64,000 nt of DNA from G965214625 sp965214625 (GCA_965214625.1 OZ243962.1:2418001-2482000), one strand, 5' to 3'; counted from the first letter of the stretch, positions 36,411 to 46,407 are shown. Numbers and translations are program-made. The notes: a model not told the origin generated them from the letters alone.

Positions 36411-37382
36411 ATGATCAGACTTGTACGTGATGTGGTCGCGGGAGCGATCATGCTGGGACTTGCACATGGCGCCATCGCCACGGAGACATGGGACATGGCG
36501 ACACCCTATGGCGACAGGGATTTCCATACGACCAATATCCGTGCCTTTGCTGAAGATGTCGAAAAAGCGACAAGTGGGGCACTCAAGATCACCGTGCACA
36601 GTGCCGGGTCTCTGGTCAAGCCTTCTGAAATCAGAGATGCGGTACGCCGTGGCCTCGTTCCGGTCGGCGAAGTGCTGATGTCGCAGAACGATGATGAAAA
36701 CAGCGTGTTCGGGATCGATTCACTCCCATTCCTTGCCACTGACTACGATCAGGCAGGGAAGCTTTGGGAAGCCAGTCGTTCGGCAGTGACCAACAGGCTC
36801 GAAGAGCAGGGCCTGCAATTGCTTTTTACGGTGCCGTGGCCACCCCAGGGTCTCTATGCAAATCGGGAGATCAGGGCTGTCAACGACCTCGCGGGTACGA
36901 AGTTCCGGGTCTACAATGCCTCAACGGAACGTATCGCACAACGTGTCGGCGCGATTCCGACACGGGTGGGGTTTTCCGAGATACGTCCCGCTTTTTCCAG
37001 CGGTCGTGTGGATGTCATGATCACTTCGTCCACAACGGGTGTCAATACGAAGATCTGGGACTATGTGTCGTACTTCCATCATATCCAGGCCTGGCTCCCA
37101 AAAAACATGGTGATTGTCAACAAAAAAGCACTAGCGGATCTTGATGACGATGTACGCAAGGCGGTACTTGCTGCGGCACACCAGGCCGAGGTGCGCGGCT
37201 GGGCGGCAAGCCAGGCAGAAAATGCGTCGAAAATCGCCACCCTGAAACGTAACGGCATGACTGTCATCAAACACAATGCCACTCTCTCGGAGGGGCTGGC
37301 AGCCATCGGCAAGACGATGGCCGAGGTGTGGGCTTCACGGGCTGATGAAGCGGGTCGGGCTGCGCTTGCCGCGTACCGTTAG
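36411..37382 (+). CDS. TRAP transporter substrate-binding protein (DctP family), orphan
   Basis: Periplasmic solute receptor of the TRAP family. A signal peptide (VVAGAIMLGLAHGAIA) precedes ETWDMATPY. The conserved Arg that clamps a carboxylate is in GTKFRVYNAST, and SSGRVDVMITSSTTG is the usual hinge region. GAGGAA lies upstream of ATG 36411, with a GTG three bases before as the alternative. The partner membrane genes dctQ and dctM are missing. A strong ribosome binding site and a 12-codon stub follow, as if dctQ had been deleted. Confidence 0.85.
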   Translation: MIRLVRDVVAGAIMLGLAHGAIATETWDMATPYGDRDFHTTNIRAFAEDVEKATSGALKITVHSAGSLVKPSEIRDAVRRGLVPVGEVLMSQNDDENSVFGIDSLPFLATDYDQAGKLWEASRSAVTNRLEEQGLQLLFTVPWPPQGLYANREIRAVNDLAGTKFRVYNASTERIAQRVGAIPTRVGFSEIRPAFSSGRVDVMITSSTTGVNTKIWDYVSYFHHIQAWLPKNMVIVNKKALADLDDDVRKAVLAAAHQAEVRGWAASQAENASKIATLKRNGMTVIKHNATLSEGLAAIGKTMAEVWASRADEAGRAALAAYR

Positions 37383-37416
37383 TAAGCTAAGGAGCGATCG
37401 ACCAACAAGGAGGACG

Positions 37417-37455
37417 ATGGGATTTTTCGGGAATGCATTGCTTTTATCGCGGTAG
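37417..37455 (+). pseudogene. Twelve-codon stub after dctP, possible dctQ remnant
   Basis: An excellent AAGGAGG ribosome binding site three bases before an ATG leads into only 12 codons and a stop. It sits exactly where dctQ would begin in a TRAP operon. The simplest reading is the 5' end of a deleted membrane-subunit gene; a tiny real ORF or chance is possible. Confidence 0.3.
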
Positions 37456-37642
37456 ACTGTAGGGTCTGACCGGCTTTTCTGCTTTTGTGATATTCATCCG
37501 CAAATCAAAACAGGTTGGAGTCCGTGATTGCTGGTTCAGATTGATCCTACCATGCAAACGGGGCAGGTGTTCAGTCGTTTCCAATTTTACTTTGAGTCTG
37601 TTGATCTGAGAATACAACCGACGTGTCGGTGACCGGCTCGGT

Positions 37643-38608
37643 TCAATCGGTAACTTTGTCGATATGCGATCTGCGCCTGTTTCCGTTTCCCTGGTTGATC
37701 AAAAAAAGGCCGACAATCAGAAAAACGGCACTACCCCAGATCCAGATATCCGGTGTCTCATCGAATATGAGGATACTCCACAAAACACCGGTAAAAGCCG
37801 TGATATAACTGGCTTGGGAAGTGAATACCGGACCCGTTGTCCGGATCAATTCAAAATAAAGATAAATATCGACCAGCCCGATGAGCGCGATCGCAAATAT
37901 GGCCGCTATTCCACTTGCGGGTGCATCCAAAATCAATATCGGCTCAGCATAAAAAAGAGACACGGGTAACATCAGCACAGTGGCGAGCAGAGCTTCTCCA
38001 CAGGCGATTTGAATCGCGTCAGTGTTCTTCGGCCAGAATTTTGATACATAATTTTCATGTAGCGCATACGCAACGGGGATGCCGAATGCGACACTGGCCC
38101 AGAAAAAACTGATAGAAAGATCGGTTTGTCCTGCCGGGAACAAAATGAGACACACGGCAATCAGACCGAAAAAAATTCCGATCATCCTGAACCGGTTGAT
38201 CGTATCCGTTTTAAGGAGAGCGGCGATACATAATGTGAAAAGGGGAGTGGTGGTTGCGACCAGGGTCAATATGCTTGCAGGCAGATTATCGGCTGCAAAT
38301 ATTTCCAGCACAAACGGAACCAGATATCCTAACAGGCTGCACACCAGATAAAACCGGAAGCTGGTCGTGGAAAACAGCGGTAATTTTTGGCGGAACAGAC
38401 TGATGATGACCAGGCCCACCATGACCAGGATGCTGGAAAGAAGCAGAATATTCCAGTAAGAGATGCCCGATTCGACGACGACTTTGATCAGGGAAAAATA
38501 CAGTCCCCACGTGGAACCCAAGATGAGTAATGAAAGGTAGGCTTTCATTGCGAAATTATACCGGGAAGTTGTCAAACGATTTGTCTCATCCGTTTCTTTG
38601 GATGCCAT
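37643..38608 (-). CDS. EamA-family (DMT) inner-membrane transporter
   Basis: About ten membrane helices in two EamA repeats; opens with KAYLSLLILGSTWGLYFSLIK and ends WIWGSAVFLIVGLFLI. The start at 38608 has AAGGA five bases upstream; the alternative Met21 (38548) lacks a ribosome binding site. Isolated on its strand, so no substrate hint. Confidence 0.83.
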   Translation of the reverse strand: MASKETDETNRLTTSRYNFAMKAYLSLLILGSTWGLYFSLIKVVVESGISYWNILLLSSILVMVGLVIISLFRQKLPLFSTTSFRFYLVCSLLGYLVPFVLEIFAADNLPASILTLVATTTPLFTLCIAALLKTDTINRFRMIGIFFGLIAVCLILFPAGQTDLSISFFWASVAFGIPVAYALHENYVSKFWPKNTDAIQIACGEALLATVLMLPVSLFYAEPILILDAPASGIAAIFAIALIGLVDIYLYFELIRTTGPVFTSQASYITAFTGVLWSILIFDETPDIWIWGSAVFLIVGLFLINQGNGNRRRSHIDKVTD

Positions 38609-38804
38609 TGATATCCTTTTCGATCAATCCTTCATTCAAACAAGTGTTCGGTATCGGTTGGAGACCAGTCAGGTATTGTATGGATGCAGAGTGTCCTTGA
38701 TCACTGTACAAGAGTTATCCAACGAGAAAGTGAGCCTCATTATGAGAACCTTCCCACAAAGCCCCAGAACGGCGATTTGGGGATCATCGGGGGATGATCG
38801 TGAA

Positions 38805-39204
38805 ATGACACAGCAACGTGTACAGACGGTGGAAGGGCCCCGTTCGTTCCTGACCGGAGCCGCCACGTTTGATTTTGACCCCAGTCCTGCGAAGAGTCCG
38901 ATCAATGGCTCACCAAGACACTGTACCAGTTGAGTTATTCTTCGCTCAGCAAGGCCGACCAGGGGGTGGTAAAGACTTTACTTTGGAGAAGGTCAGCGAC
39001 CTGTCCCGTTCCTAGGTTCCCCGATTGATCGGCCAGTACCGACAGCACGGGTGCATCCGCGATCGCGCCACGGGTCGCCTGACGGAGTTTTGTCTATCAG
39101 GTGGGGTTCCCTCGAAGTACGGATTTGAGTCCTTGTGTCGGATGTCTGCACCAAGCACTAGCGTGGTGCGACCATTCTTTGTCATGGAAAAATTGATAGA
39201 CTAA
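38805..39204 (+). pseudogene. Broken integrase/transposase gene, N-terminal remnant
   Basis: Three frames joined in order spell the N-terminal domain of an integrase-like protein of the rve/IS3-IS481 kind. MTQQRVQTVEGPRSFLTGAA is frame one. KTLYQLSYSSLSKADQGVV is frame two. In frame three, LEKVSDLSRS is followed by an amber codon (39013-39015), where the family expects Gln, then VPRLIGQYRQHGCIRDR. So there are at least two frameshifts plus a stop, and the catalytic DDE core is missing. Identification rests on recalled family patterns. Confidence 0.5.
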
Positions 39205-39557
39205 ATTCTTGTGTATGGTTCCTTCCGCTAGTTGAGATCTTTCGATTTCAATTTCAGGTCACTTCATGTCGACGCACGTCCGCAACAATCTTATCCGCCA
39301 ACAACCGTATGTGTATAACGTCATGACATGCCTGTAGCCGAGTTAATTCGAGTGATGACTTCATCATCAAGTCTATCGAAGGTGACAGATGAACGCAGCG
39401 TTGACTCCATAGCGTGATCACTTTCCCGGATGATTCGGTATAATCTACCGTTTGTCCTGATTGCCAGAGGATTGCCCGGAATTGTTTTACGGATATGAGT
39501 AGGTCGTCAAACCAAACGGGCAAAATCGGATACACTGACGGGGGATATTCACATAAC
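39205..39557. other. Gap before the HAD phosphatase
   Basis: About 350 bases with no supported gene. A minus-strand frame of about 100 codons overlaps the next gene and matches nothing I know. A TATAAT near 39440 may be the promoter of the HAD gene. Confidence 0.35.
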
Positions 39558-40166
39558 ATGCCGTTGAGTCATTGTCAGTATTGGATTTTCGACATGGATG
39601 GCACGTTGACACAGCCGGTCCATGATTTTGATTCCATCCGCGGCGAATTGGGTATCGGAAAAGGGGTTCCCATTTTGGAAGCGATTGAGAAAATGCCGTC
39701 AGCAGAAGCAAAATGGGTCACGATGCGTCTCAATCAGTTGGAAATGGACCTGGCTTACCAGGCGGTGGCCCAGCCCGATGCCGAAGACATTCTTGAATTA
39801 CTGGAAGCGTCTGGGAAGACGCTGGGTATTTTGACTCGCAATAGTGAAGAAATTGCTGATGTTACCCTCAAGGCATGCGGCCTTGATCGGTTTTTCCCAT
39901 CAAAATTCATTATCGGAAGAGAAACCTGTGCGCCAAAACCGAGCCCCGAAGGAGTACTGTATCTGCTGGATTTGTGGCAGGCGCCAAAGGAACGCACCGT
40001 GATCATAGGAGACTACCGATACGATATGGAAGCAGGCTATTATTCGAATATCAATACCGTTCACTTGGATCACAGCGGATTATTTGAGTGGCCTCAATTT
40101 ACCCTTCATGGTATTCGTTCATTGAATCAACTGCGCCCATTGGTGCAAGGGACCGCTATCCTTTGA
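39558..40166 (+). CDS. HAD-superfamily phosphatase (phosphoglycolate phosphatase-like)
   Basis: Small soluble hydrolase of 202 residues. The nucleophile motif FDMDGTLT is near the N-terminus, TRNSEE is motif II, the Lys motif is in CAPKPSPEG, and motif IV is IIGDYRYDMEAG. A helical cap between motifs I and II marks subfamily IA. The open frame begins 21 codons earlier (39495), but homology starts at this Met. Substrate unknown. Confidence 0.83.
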   Translation: MPLSHCQYWIFDMDGTLTQPVHDFDSIRGELGIGKGVPILEAIEKMPSAEAKWVTMRLNQLEMDLAYQAVAQPDAEDILELLEASGKTLGILTRNSEEIADVTLKACGLDRFFPSKFIIGRETCAPKPSPEGVLYLLDLWQAPKERTVIIGDYRYDMEAGYYSNINTVHLDHSGLFEWPQFTLHGIRSLNQLRPLVQGTAIL

Positions 40167-40305
40167 ATTTGATTGGAATGTTGGTGTCTGGAGTCGGGGC
40201 AACCGTGACCATGACCGGTTCCCTGTCGATGGATGCCTGTGAACTGTATTGATCAGAGCGGTTATATTCGTGTTGGCGATTAACTCAAACAGGTCATCTA
40301 GTACC

Positions 40306-41133
40306 ATGACTGCCCTTCCGGAGCTCAGTGACAATGGGTTGACAGCGATCCACCAGGTCAAGGGGGTTGACTATTGCGGCACCGGAAGACAGATCCATAT
40401 TGTCGATGAACGACCGTTGACCGTCCGGGTCGATGGCCAGGTACTGGTAACGCTGATGACCCTGGGAACCCATCCTGAGAAATTGGTTTTGGGTTACTTG
40501 CGCAATCAGGCACTGTTTGAAAGTCTCAGTCAAATCAAGTCGGTTCAGGTCGACTGGGTGGCGCAATGTGCCGATGTCATCACCCGTTCAGGCCAGGGCC
40601 TGTCGACATTGGATATCACACGACGAACCGTCACAACGGGCTGTGGACAAGGAACGGTTTTGAGTTGTACGCTGGACAAATTGTATGATCATCGCGTTGA
40701 GCGAAAACCACTGAAGCAATCAACGATCTATCAGGTCCTTAAAGCCGTTTCCAGGTATAACCAGACCTATCGAAAAGCCGGTTCAGTCCATGGTTGCGGG
40801 TTGTGTCGGGGCGCCCGGGTCCTGTCTTTCATTGAAGATGTGGGACGTCACAATGCCACGGATGCCATTTCAGGTGACATGTGGCTGAACCGGGTTTCCG
40901 GTTCGGACAAGGTGCTGTACACGACGGGGAGGCTGACGTCGGAAATTGTCATGAAGGCGGCGTTGATGGGGATTCCCGTGCTGATTTCAAGAAATGGCTC
41001 CACTCACATGGCCCTTGGTCTAGCGCAGGATCTTGGTGTGACGCTCGTTACCCGGGCAAAAAGCCGTCAGTTTGTCGCCTTGAATGCAGACAACATCGTG
41101 TTTGACCAAAGGCCGGGAACGGATTACGGTTAG
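40306..41133 (+). CDS. fdhD: Formate dehydrogenase accessory sulfurtransferase FdhD
   Basis: Transfers sulfur from IscS to the molybdenum cofactor of formate dehydrogenase. The catalytic cysteine pair is in HGCGLCRGA; FIEDVGRHNATDAISG and TTGRLTSEIVMKAALMGIPVLISR are the best-conserved family segments. The start at 40306 is chosen from the family; the frame runs 19 codons upstream. No formate dehydrogenase or moco gene is nearby, so its client lies elsewhere in the genome. Confidence 0.93.
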   Translation: MTALPELSDNGLTAIHQVKGVDYCGTGRQIHIVDERPLTVRVDGQVLVTLMTLGTHPEKLVLGYLRNQALFESLSQIKSVQVDWVAQCADVITRSGQGLSTLDITRRTVTTGCGQGTVLSCTLDKLYDHRVERKPLKQSTIYQVLKAVSRYNQTYRKAGSVHGCGLCRGARVLSFIEDVGRHNATDAISGDMWLNRVSGSDKVLYTTGRLTSEIVMKAALMGIPVLISRNGSTHMALGLAQDLGVTLVTRAKSRQFVALNADNIVFDQRPGTDYG

Positions 41134-41244
41134 TTGGCGGGCAGGTACCGGTGTTTCGTACTCCATTGTTCGTCGTGGAGGCGTGGCCCCAGCCGGCTTG
41201 ATCCCGTTGCCTGTGCCTCATCAGGGCCGGTATTCCAAGATGCG

Positions 41245-43116
41245 TTATCTGTTTGGCAGCGCTTCGGGAACCAGGAAACCGCCCGATTGTCTTTTCCAGA
41301 GTTCGCTATACAGCCCATTGTTTTCCAGCAGTTCATCATGTGTGCCCTGTTCCACAATTTTGCCGCCATCCATGATGATCAGGCGATCCATTTTGGCGAT
41401 TGTGGACAAGCGGTGCGCGATCGCGATAACGGTCTTGTCCTGCATGAGGCTATAGAGACTTTCCTGGATTTCGGCCTCGACTTCTGAATCCAGTGCACTG
41501 GTCGCCTCATCAAGAATCAGGATGGGTGGATTCTTGAGCAAGACCCGTGCAATGGCAATCCGTTGTCTTTGTCCTCCGGACAGCTTGACGCCGCGTTCTC
41601 CGACTTCTGCATCATAGCCCGTGTTACCGGCCATATCTTCCAGTTCACCAATGAATGCATGCGCATGTGCTTGCTTTGCGGCGGCATAGACTTCCTGTTC
41701 GGTGGCCTCTTTTCGACCGTAGCGGATATTGTCGAAGACAGAACGGTGCAGCAATGACGTATCTTGCGTCACCATGCCGATTTGTGCCCGAAGACTCTTT
41801 TGGGTGATGGTGGCAATGTCTTGACCATCGATCACAATATGGCCACCTTCAAGATCATAGAACCGGAGCAGCAGGCTGACCAGGGTGGATTTGCCGGCAC
41901 CCGACCGGCCGACAATGCCGATTTTCTCTCCACCGGCTATGCTGAGGGACAGCCCCTCCAGCACACCCTGTCGAACCTGATCCTTTCCGTAATTGAATTG
42001 GATATTCCGGTAGTCGATTTTGCCCTCCGAGACCTTGAGTGGTCTGGCATCAGGCTGATCGGAGATTGAAATATCATTCGAGATCACGCCGATTCCATCC
42101 TGAATGATGCCGATATTTTCGAACAACCCCGAGATTTCCCAGAGTATCGTCTGTGCCATGCCCTGAAGTCGCAAGACCAGCCCCAGCGCAAAAGCAACGG
42201 CACCGGTGGTCACCAGATTGATTTGCCACAACCAGATCGAAGTGACTGCGACGCTGAACAGGAGCAGACCATTGAGCACGTTGAGCGTAATGGTCAGCAG
42301 GGTTGACAGGCGCATTTGCTTGTACACGGTGTCCAGGAATATCGTCATCCCTTCCCGGGCATAATGGTCCTCCTGGTCCGCGTCGGCAAACATTTTGATG
42401 GTGGTAATGTTCGTATAACTGTCGACCACTCTGCCGGTAACCATCGAGCGGGCTTCTGCCTGTGCCATTGAAATTCGACGCAGTCTTGGGACAAAGTAGA
42501 TCAGCGTCACCACATAGCCGGCCAGCCAGAAGATCATCGGCAGGGTCAGTCGAAGATCACTGACGGCAAAGAGTGAGACCGCACCCATGAAATAAACCCC
42601 GACATAAAGAACGATCTCTGTTACCTTGAGTACCGCCTCGCGGACACCCAGCGAGGTCTGCATCATTTTTGCCGCAATACGTCCTGCAAAATCATTCTGA
42701 TAGAACTCGATGCTTTGTCGTAACAGATAACGATGGGCCTGCCACCGGGTACGCATCGCGAAGTTGCCGAGCAACCCCTGGTGGACAATGGATTCATAGA
42801 TGAATTTCAATCCTGGGTGGACAAGCAGTATCAACACGCCGGCCAAAACAAGTCGGGTTTGGTGGGTTTCCCAAAATTGATCCCGGTCCGTATTGGAAAG
42901 CCAATCGACCAGATTGCCAACCAGGGAAAACAGGTAGACCTCGATCAGCGCAACAATGATGGAGAGAATGGCACTGGCGATGAGCAGTGGCCAGAAGGGT
43001 TTCGCATAATAAGTAACGAAACCGCTCAGTGTGTCAGGTGGTTTGGCAGGGTGATCTTCGGGGAAGGAAGGGCACAGGTCCTCCAGCCAACTGAAAAAAT
43101 GGTTGATCAGGCTCAC
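41245..43116 (-). CDS. ABC exporter, fused permease-ATPase (MsbA-like family)
   Basis: A 623-residue half-transporter. The N-terminal ABC_membrane domain has six helices, the first near WPLLIASAILSIIVALIEVYLF. The C-terminal ATPase has Walker A GRSGAGKST, signature LSGGQRQRIAIARV, Walker B ILILDEATSALD and switch His in AIAHRLSTI. It is of the general lipid and drug exporter class and works as a homodimer or with a partner. No LPS gene adjoins it, so I would not call it MsbA proper. Confidence 0.87.
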   Translation of the reverse strand: MSLINHFFSWLEDLCPSFPEDHPAKPPDTLSGFVTYYAKPFWPLLIASAILSIIVALIEVYLFSLVGNLVDWLSNTDRDQFWETHQTRLVLAGVLILLVHPGLKFIYESIVHQGLLGNFAMRTRWQAHRYLLRQSIEFYQNDFAGRIAAKMMQTSLGVREAVLKVTEIVLYVGVYFMGAVSLFAVSDLRLTLPMIFWLAGYVVTLIYFVPRLRRISMAQAEARSMVTGRVVDSYTNITTIKMFADADQEDHYAREGMTIFLDTVYKQMRLSTLLTITLNVLNGLLLFSVAVTSIWLWQINLVTTGAVAFALGLVLRLQGMAQTILWEISGLFENIGIIQDGIGVISNDISISDQPDARPLKVSEGKIDYRNIQFNYGKDQVRQGVLEGLSLSIAGGEKIGIVGRSGAGKSTLVSLLLRFYDLEGGHIVIDGQDIATITQKSLRAQIGMVTQDTSLLHRSVFDNIRYGRKEATEQEVYAAAKQAHAHAFIGELEDMAGNTGYDAEVGERGVKLSGGQRQRIAIARVLLKNPPILILDEATSALDSEVEAEIQESLYSLMQDKTVIAIAHRLSTIAKMDRLIIMDGGKIVEQGTHDELLENNGLYSELWKRQSGGFLVPEALPNR

Positions 43117-43187
43117 CGGGGAGCCATCCGCAAAAGACAGGATTCCGTCCGTTGATTGTTAGCCAGGGGATGATTCAATGGATTGTC

Positions 43188-45680
43188 TCACTGGCGCAGG
43201 GAGATCACGGGACTCTGTGTCAGCACAGGCCGACTGTTTCGCACACCCAGAAAAGCCACAACCAGTGCCGACAGCAGGGGTGCAATCAGCCATATCCAAC
43301 CGGTGGGTTGATAGTCTATTTCAAACAGCTGGTCGTAGATCAGGAAATTCACCACTTCGGCCCCGAGGACACCGACGAATCCGGCGATGAGCCCCATGGT
43401 TGCGAATTCGCTCCATTGGTTGAGGATTATATGTTGCCGGCTGGAACCGAGTGTTCGCAATATGGCGCCCTCGTTGATCCGTTCCCGCATGCTGGATTTC
43501 AGTTCAGACAAGGTCACCGCGAATCCGGAGGCCAGCACGAAGGCGAGCAGGGCCTGTATGACCAGCGTGACCTGGTCAATGATCAGATTGATCTGGGTTA
43601 GCACGCTGTCGAGTTCAATTAATGTAATGGCGGGAAAGTGTTGCACCAAATCCACCAGCAGCTGCTTTCGTTCCGGCTCGATATAAAAACCGTTGATCCA
43701 GGTGGTTGGCAATGCCTCAAGGGCGGTTTGATTGAAGATCATGTAAAAGTTGGGTTTGAAGTTGTCCCATTTTACCAAGCGGATGCTGGAGACACGGGCG
43801 TCCCATTGCTGGCTTCCGGTGACAAATGTCAGGTGATCGTGCAGGTTGATATCGAGATCATCAGCGAGTTCCGACTCGATCGATACCAGTGGTTGGGCGT
43901 GGTTGCCGTCGAACCATTGGCCTTCCAGTATCTGGTTGTCAGGCGGTATATCTGTCGTCCAGGTGAAATTGAGTTCCCTGGTCAAACTCTCGTTATGACG
44001 TTCTTCCTTGCTGACATGTTGGATCACCGGTGACTGGTTGATATGGGTCAGCCTGCCTCGAACCACAGGATACAGGCGGTCGGTTTGTATCTGATGCCGG
44101 TCGAGGTAGGACTGGTAGCGGGCGGTGTCATCCGGCTGCAGGTTGAGGATAAAGAAATTGGATGCGTCTTCGGGCATGGCGCTTTTCCATGTATCGATCA
44201 GTTCGGTTCGAATCAGGATGGTGATCAACAGAGCCATCACGGTCAGGGCAAATGCCGTGGTCTGGGTTCCGGCAGGCCACTTTCGACGCAAAAAATTTCT
44301 TGCCCCACTACGGATCGGCCTTGGGAAAAGGGGCAGGCATTGCTCGACACCCTTCAGGACACCGAACACCAGGCCCAACGTGACCGTCAACACGGTCAGG
44401 CTTCCAACGAGAATCCCCAGCGTCAGAATGAGGTTTCCGGTGTAGAACCACATGATTCCCGTGACCAGCATGCCGGTCAGACCGTAGGTCATGCGGGCCG
44501 AGGCCGGCAACGGAGTCAGATCCTGTCGCAACACCCGTTGTGGAGAGACCGATTTCAGTCTTAAAATCGATGGCGCGGTGAATCCGATCAATACAACAAG
44601 GGACAGCCCCAGTCCGGACCAGACTACCGACCATTGCGCTGCAGGGATCTCGGGCGGCAGCAAGTCACGCACCGTCCAAAGCAACCCTTGCTGAATCAGC
44701 GCGCCGGCCATGTTTCCCAACAATCCGGCACTGATGGCGATCACCGTCAGTTGAAACAGAAAAATCCAAACGATATCACGTTGTTTTGCGCCGAAACAGC
44801 GTAACAGGGCACTGGTGTCGAAATGTCGCTGAATATAATAGCGGCCGCTGCCGGCGACGGCGACGGTTGCCAGCAACAATGCGATCAAACTGGCAAGCCC
44901 CATGTACTGCCGGGCCTTTTCCAGTGTGTTGGCGACTCCGGGTCGCTCTTCACCCAATGCGTGCAGTGTCTGGTTGGCCTTGAGTTGTGGTTCAATCGAT
45001 TCCCTGAAGCGTTCTATGTCCCCGGTTCCACCCGAAAACATCATTTGATAGCGCACACGGCTGCCGGGCTGAATCACATTGGCGGCTGTCAAATCGGCTG
45101 CATTCATCATCACGCGAGGAGTGAGATCATAGTAACCACCGATCCGGTCGGGTTCCTGTATCAGTATCTGGTCGACCGTCAAACGCGTGTCACCGATATG
45201 GATTGCATCACCCAGCGACAGCCCCAGGGCGTGTATCACCCTGGATTCGACCCAGGCATTGCCAGGTAAGGGGCCATGACGGACAGGTCGGTTCACACCA
45301 TACAACTCATCAGCGATTTTGATCTCACCTTTAAGCGGGTAGTGTTCGCTGACTGATTTGACCGTGACGAGCAAAATGGCATCGTTGGCCGTGATGACAC
45401 TGCGGAACTTCTGTGTGCTGGCCGACGCGACATCCTGCTGCCGGGCAAGCTGCGCAACGGCCCCATCGATGGGATGCTGGCCGGTCAGAATCAGATCACC
45501 GGCAATCAGCTTGTTCGCGTTTTCGGTCACGGCCCGGCTAATGCGGTCAGAGAGATGGCCGACCGTGGTGTGACTGGCAATCGCGATGACGAGCGCGAGA
45601 AGCAATACGGTCAATTCACCGCTTTTGTATTCTCGCCACAGTTGGATCAGTGCAAAACGGGATTGGTGGGCCAATTTCAT
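43188..45680 (-). CDS. FtsX/MacB-like ABC transporter permease (YbbP-like)
   Basis: Large inner-membrane permease of 830 residues with one N-terminal helix, a big periplasmic domain, and two further groups of helices separated by a second periplasmic domain: the duplicated FtsX architecture of E. coli YbbP. Conserved pieces include GSGRYYIQRHFDTSALLRCF and EGAILRTLGSSRQHI. The start overlaps the ATPase stop by four bases. YbbAP-type transporters are of the mechanotransmission kind; the function is not established. Confidence 0.87.
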   Translation of the reverse strand: MKLAHQSRFALIQLWREYKSGELTVLLLALVIAIASHTTVGHLSDRISRAVTENANKLIAGDLILTGQHPIDGAVAQLARQQDVASASTQKFRSVITANDAILLVTVKSVSEHYPLKGEIKIADELYGVNRPVRHGPLPGNAWVESRVIHALGLSLGDAIHIGDTRLTVDQILIQEPDRIGGYYDLTPRVMMNAADLTAANVIQPGSRVRYQMMFSGGTGDIERFRESIEPQLKANQTLHALGEERPGVANTLEKARQYMGLASLIALLLATVAVAGSGRYYIQRHFDTSALLRCFGAKQRDIVWIFLFQLTVIAISAGLLGNMAGALIQQGLLWTVRDLLPPEIPAAQWSVVWSGLGLSLVVLIGFTAPSILRLKSVSPQRVLRQDLTPLPASARMTYGLTGMLVTGIMWFYTGNLILTLGILVGSLTVLTVTLGLVFGVLKGVEQCLPLFPRPIRSGARNFLRRKWPAGTQTTAFALTVMALLITILIRTELIDTWKSAMPEDASNFFILNLQPDDTARYQSYLDRHQIQTDRLYPVVRGRLTHINQSPVIQHVSKEERHNESLTRELNFTWTTDIPPDNQILEGQWFDGNHAQPLVSIESELADDLDINLHDHLTFVTGSQQWDARVSSIRLVKWDNFKPNFYMIFNQTALEALPTTWINGFYIEPERKQLLVDLVQHFPAITLIELDSVLTQINLIIDQVTLVIQALLAFVLASGFAVTLSELKSSMRERINEGAILRTLGSSRQHIILNQWSEFATMGLIAGFVGVLGAEVVNFLIYDQLFEIDYQPTGWIWLIAPLLSALVVAFLGVRNSRPVLTQSPVISLRQ

Positions 45681-46369
45681 TGTGAGAGTACCTTCTGTTC
45701 AAGATGTCCCGCGTCCATTTTGAATATTTTTTGGCATCGATGGGCCAAATCCGTATCGTGTGTCACCAGGACCAAAGTCGAGTTTTTCTCAATATTTAGT
45801 TCGAACAGAAGATCGGCAATTTTGTTGCCGGTCATCTTGTCGAGGTTACCCGTTGGCTCGTCAGCAAACAGAATATCGGGTTGCGTGGCAAAGGCCCGGG
45901 CGAGAGCAACCCGTTGTTGCTCTCCCCCGGACAGTTGTTTCGGATAGTGGGTCAATCGGTCTGCCAGGCCCACCCGTGACAGGATGTCGGCCGCCTGGTG
46001 CCCGGCTCGCTTGTGATTGAGAATTTCCAGCGGCAGCATGACATTCTCGTGGGCCGTCAGATTGGGCAACAGTTGAAACGACTGGAAAACAAATCCCACA
46101 TGTCGCGCCCTGATTTCGGCCCGCTGGTCCTCTGACATGTCGGTGATTTTCTGATCATGGACGTAGATTTCACCGTCTGACGGGCTGTCAAGTCCGGCCA
46201 GGAGACCCAGCAAGGTGGATTTTCCCGAGCCCGAGATACCGACGACCGCAGCGGATTCCCCGTGGTTGACCGAGAAATTCACGCCCTCGAGTATTTGCAA
46301 TGTGCGCGATGCCATTGTGATCTTTTTGCTGAGATTGCAAGCTGTTATGATTGGGCGGGGTTGTGGCAT
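45677..46369 (-). CDS. ybbA: ABC transporter ATPase (YbbA-like)
   Basis: ATPase partner of the FtsX permease, 230 residues. Walker A GISGSGKST, Q-loop FVFQSFQLLPNLTAHEN, signature LSGGEQQRVALARA, Walker B FADEPTGNLD. Divergent from the tesA-type esterase across 44 bases, exactly as in the E. coli tesA-ybbA-ybbP locus. Confidence 0.92.
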   Translation of the reverse strand: MPQPRPIITACNLSKKITMASRTLQILEGVNFSVNHGESAAVVGISGSGKSTLLGLLAGLDSPSDGEIYVHDQKITDMSEDQRAEIRARHVGFVFQSFQLLPNLTAHENVMLPLEILNHKRAGHQAADILSRVGLADRLTHYPKQLSGGEQQRVALARAFATQPDILFADEPTGNLDKMTGNKIADLLFELNIEKNSTLVLVTHDTDLAHRCQKIFKMDAGHLEQKVLSQ

Positions 46370-46401
46370 ATCTGTTTCCTGTCGGTCAAGGGGCGCTAAG
46401 G

Positions 46402-46407
46402 TATAAT
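46402..46407 (+). promoter_or_regulatory. -10 hexamer very close to the tesA start
   Basis: A perfect TATAAT lies only six bases before the tesA ATG, in the 44-base divergent spacer. If it is the true -10, transcription would begin at or near the ATG, giving a leaderless mRNA. No good -35 is seen, so it could be chance. Confidence 0.35.

Noticed and set aside
39254..39559. Minus-strand frame of 101 codons overlapping the HAD gene start
   Set aside because: No recognised domain; overlaps the probable promoter and start of a real gene.
43152..43601. Long plus-strand frames opposite the FtsX permease and MsbA-like gene
   Set aside because: Antisense shadows of well-supported membrane and ATPase genes.
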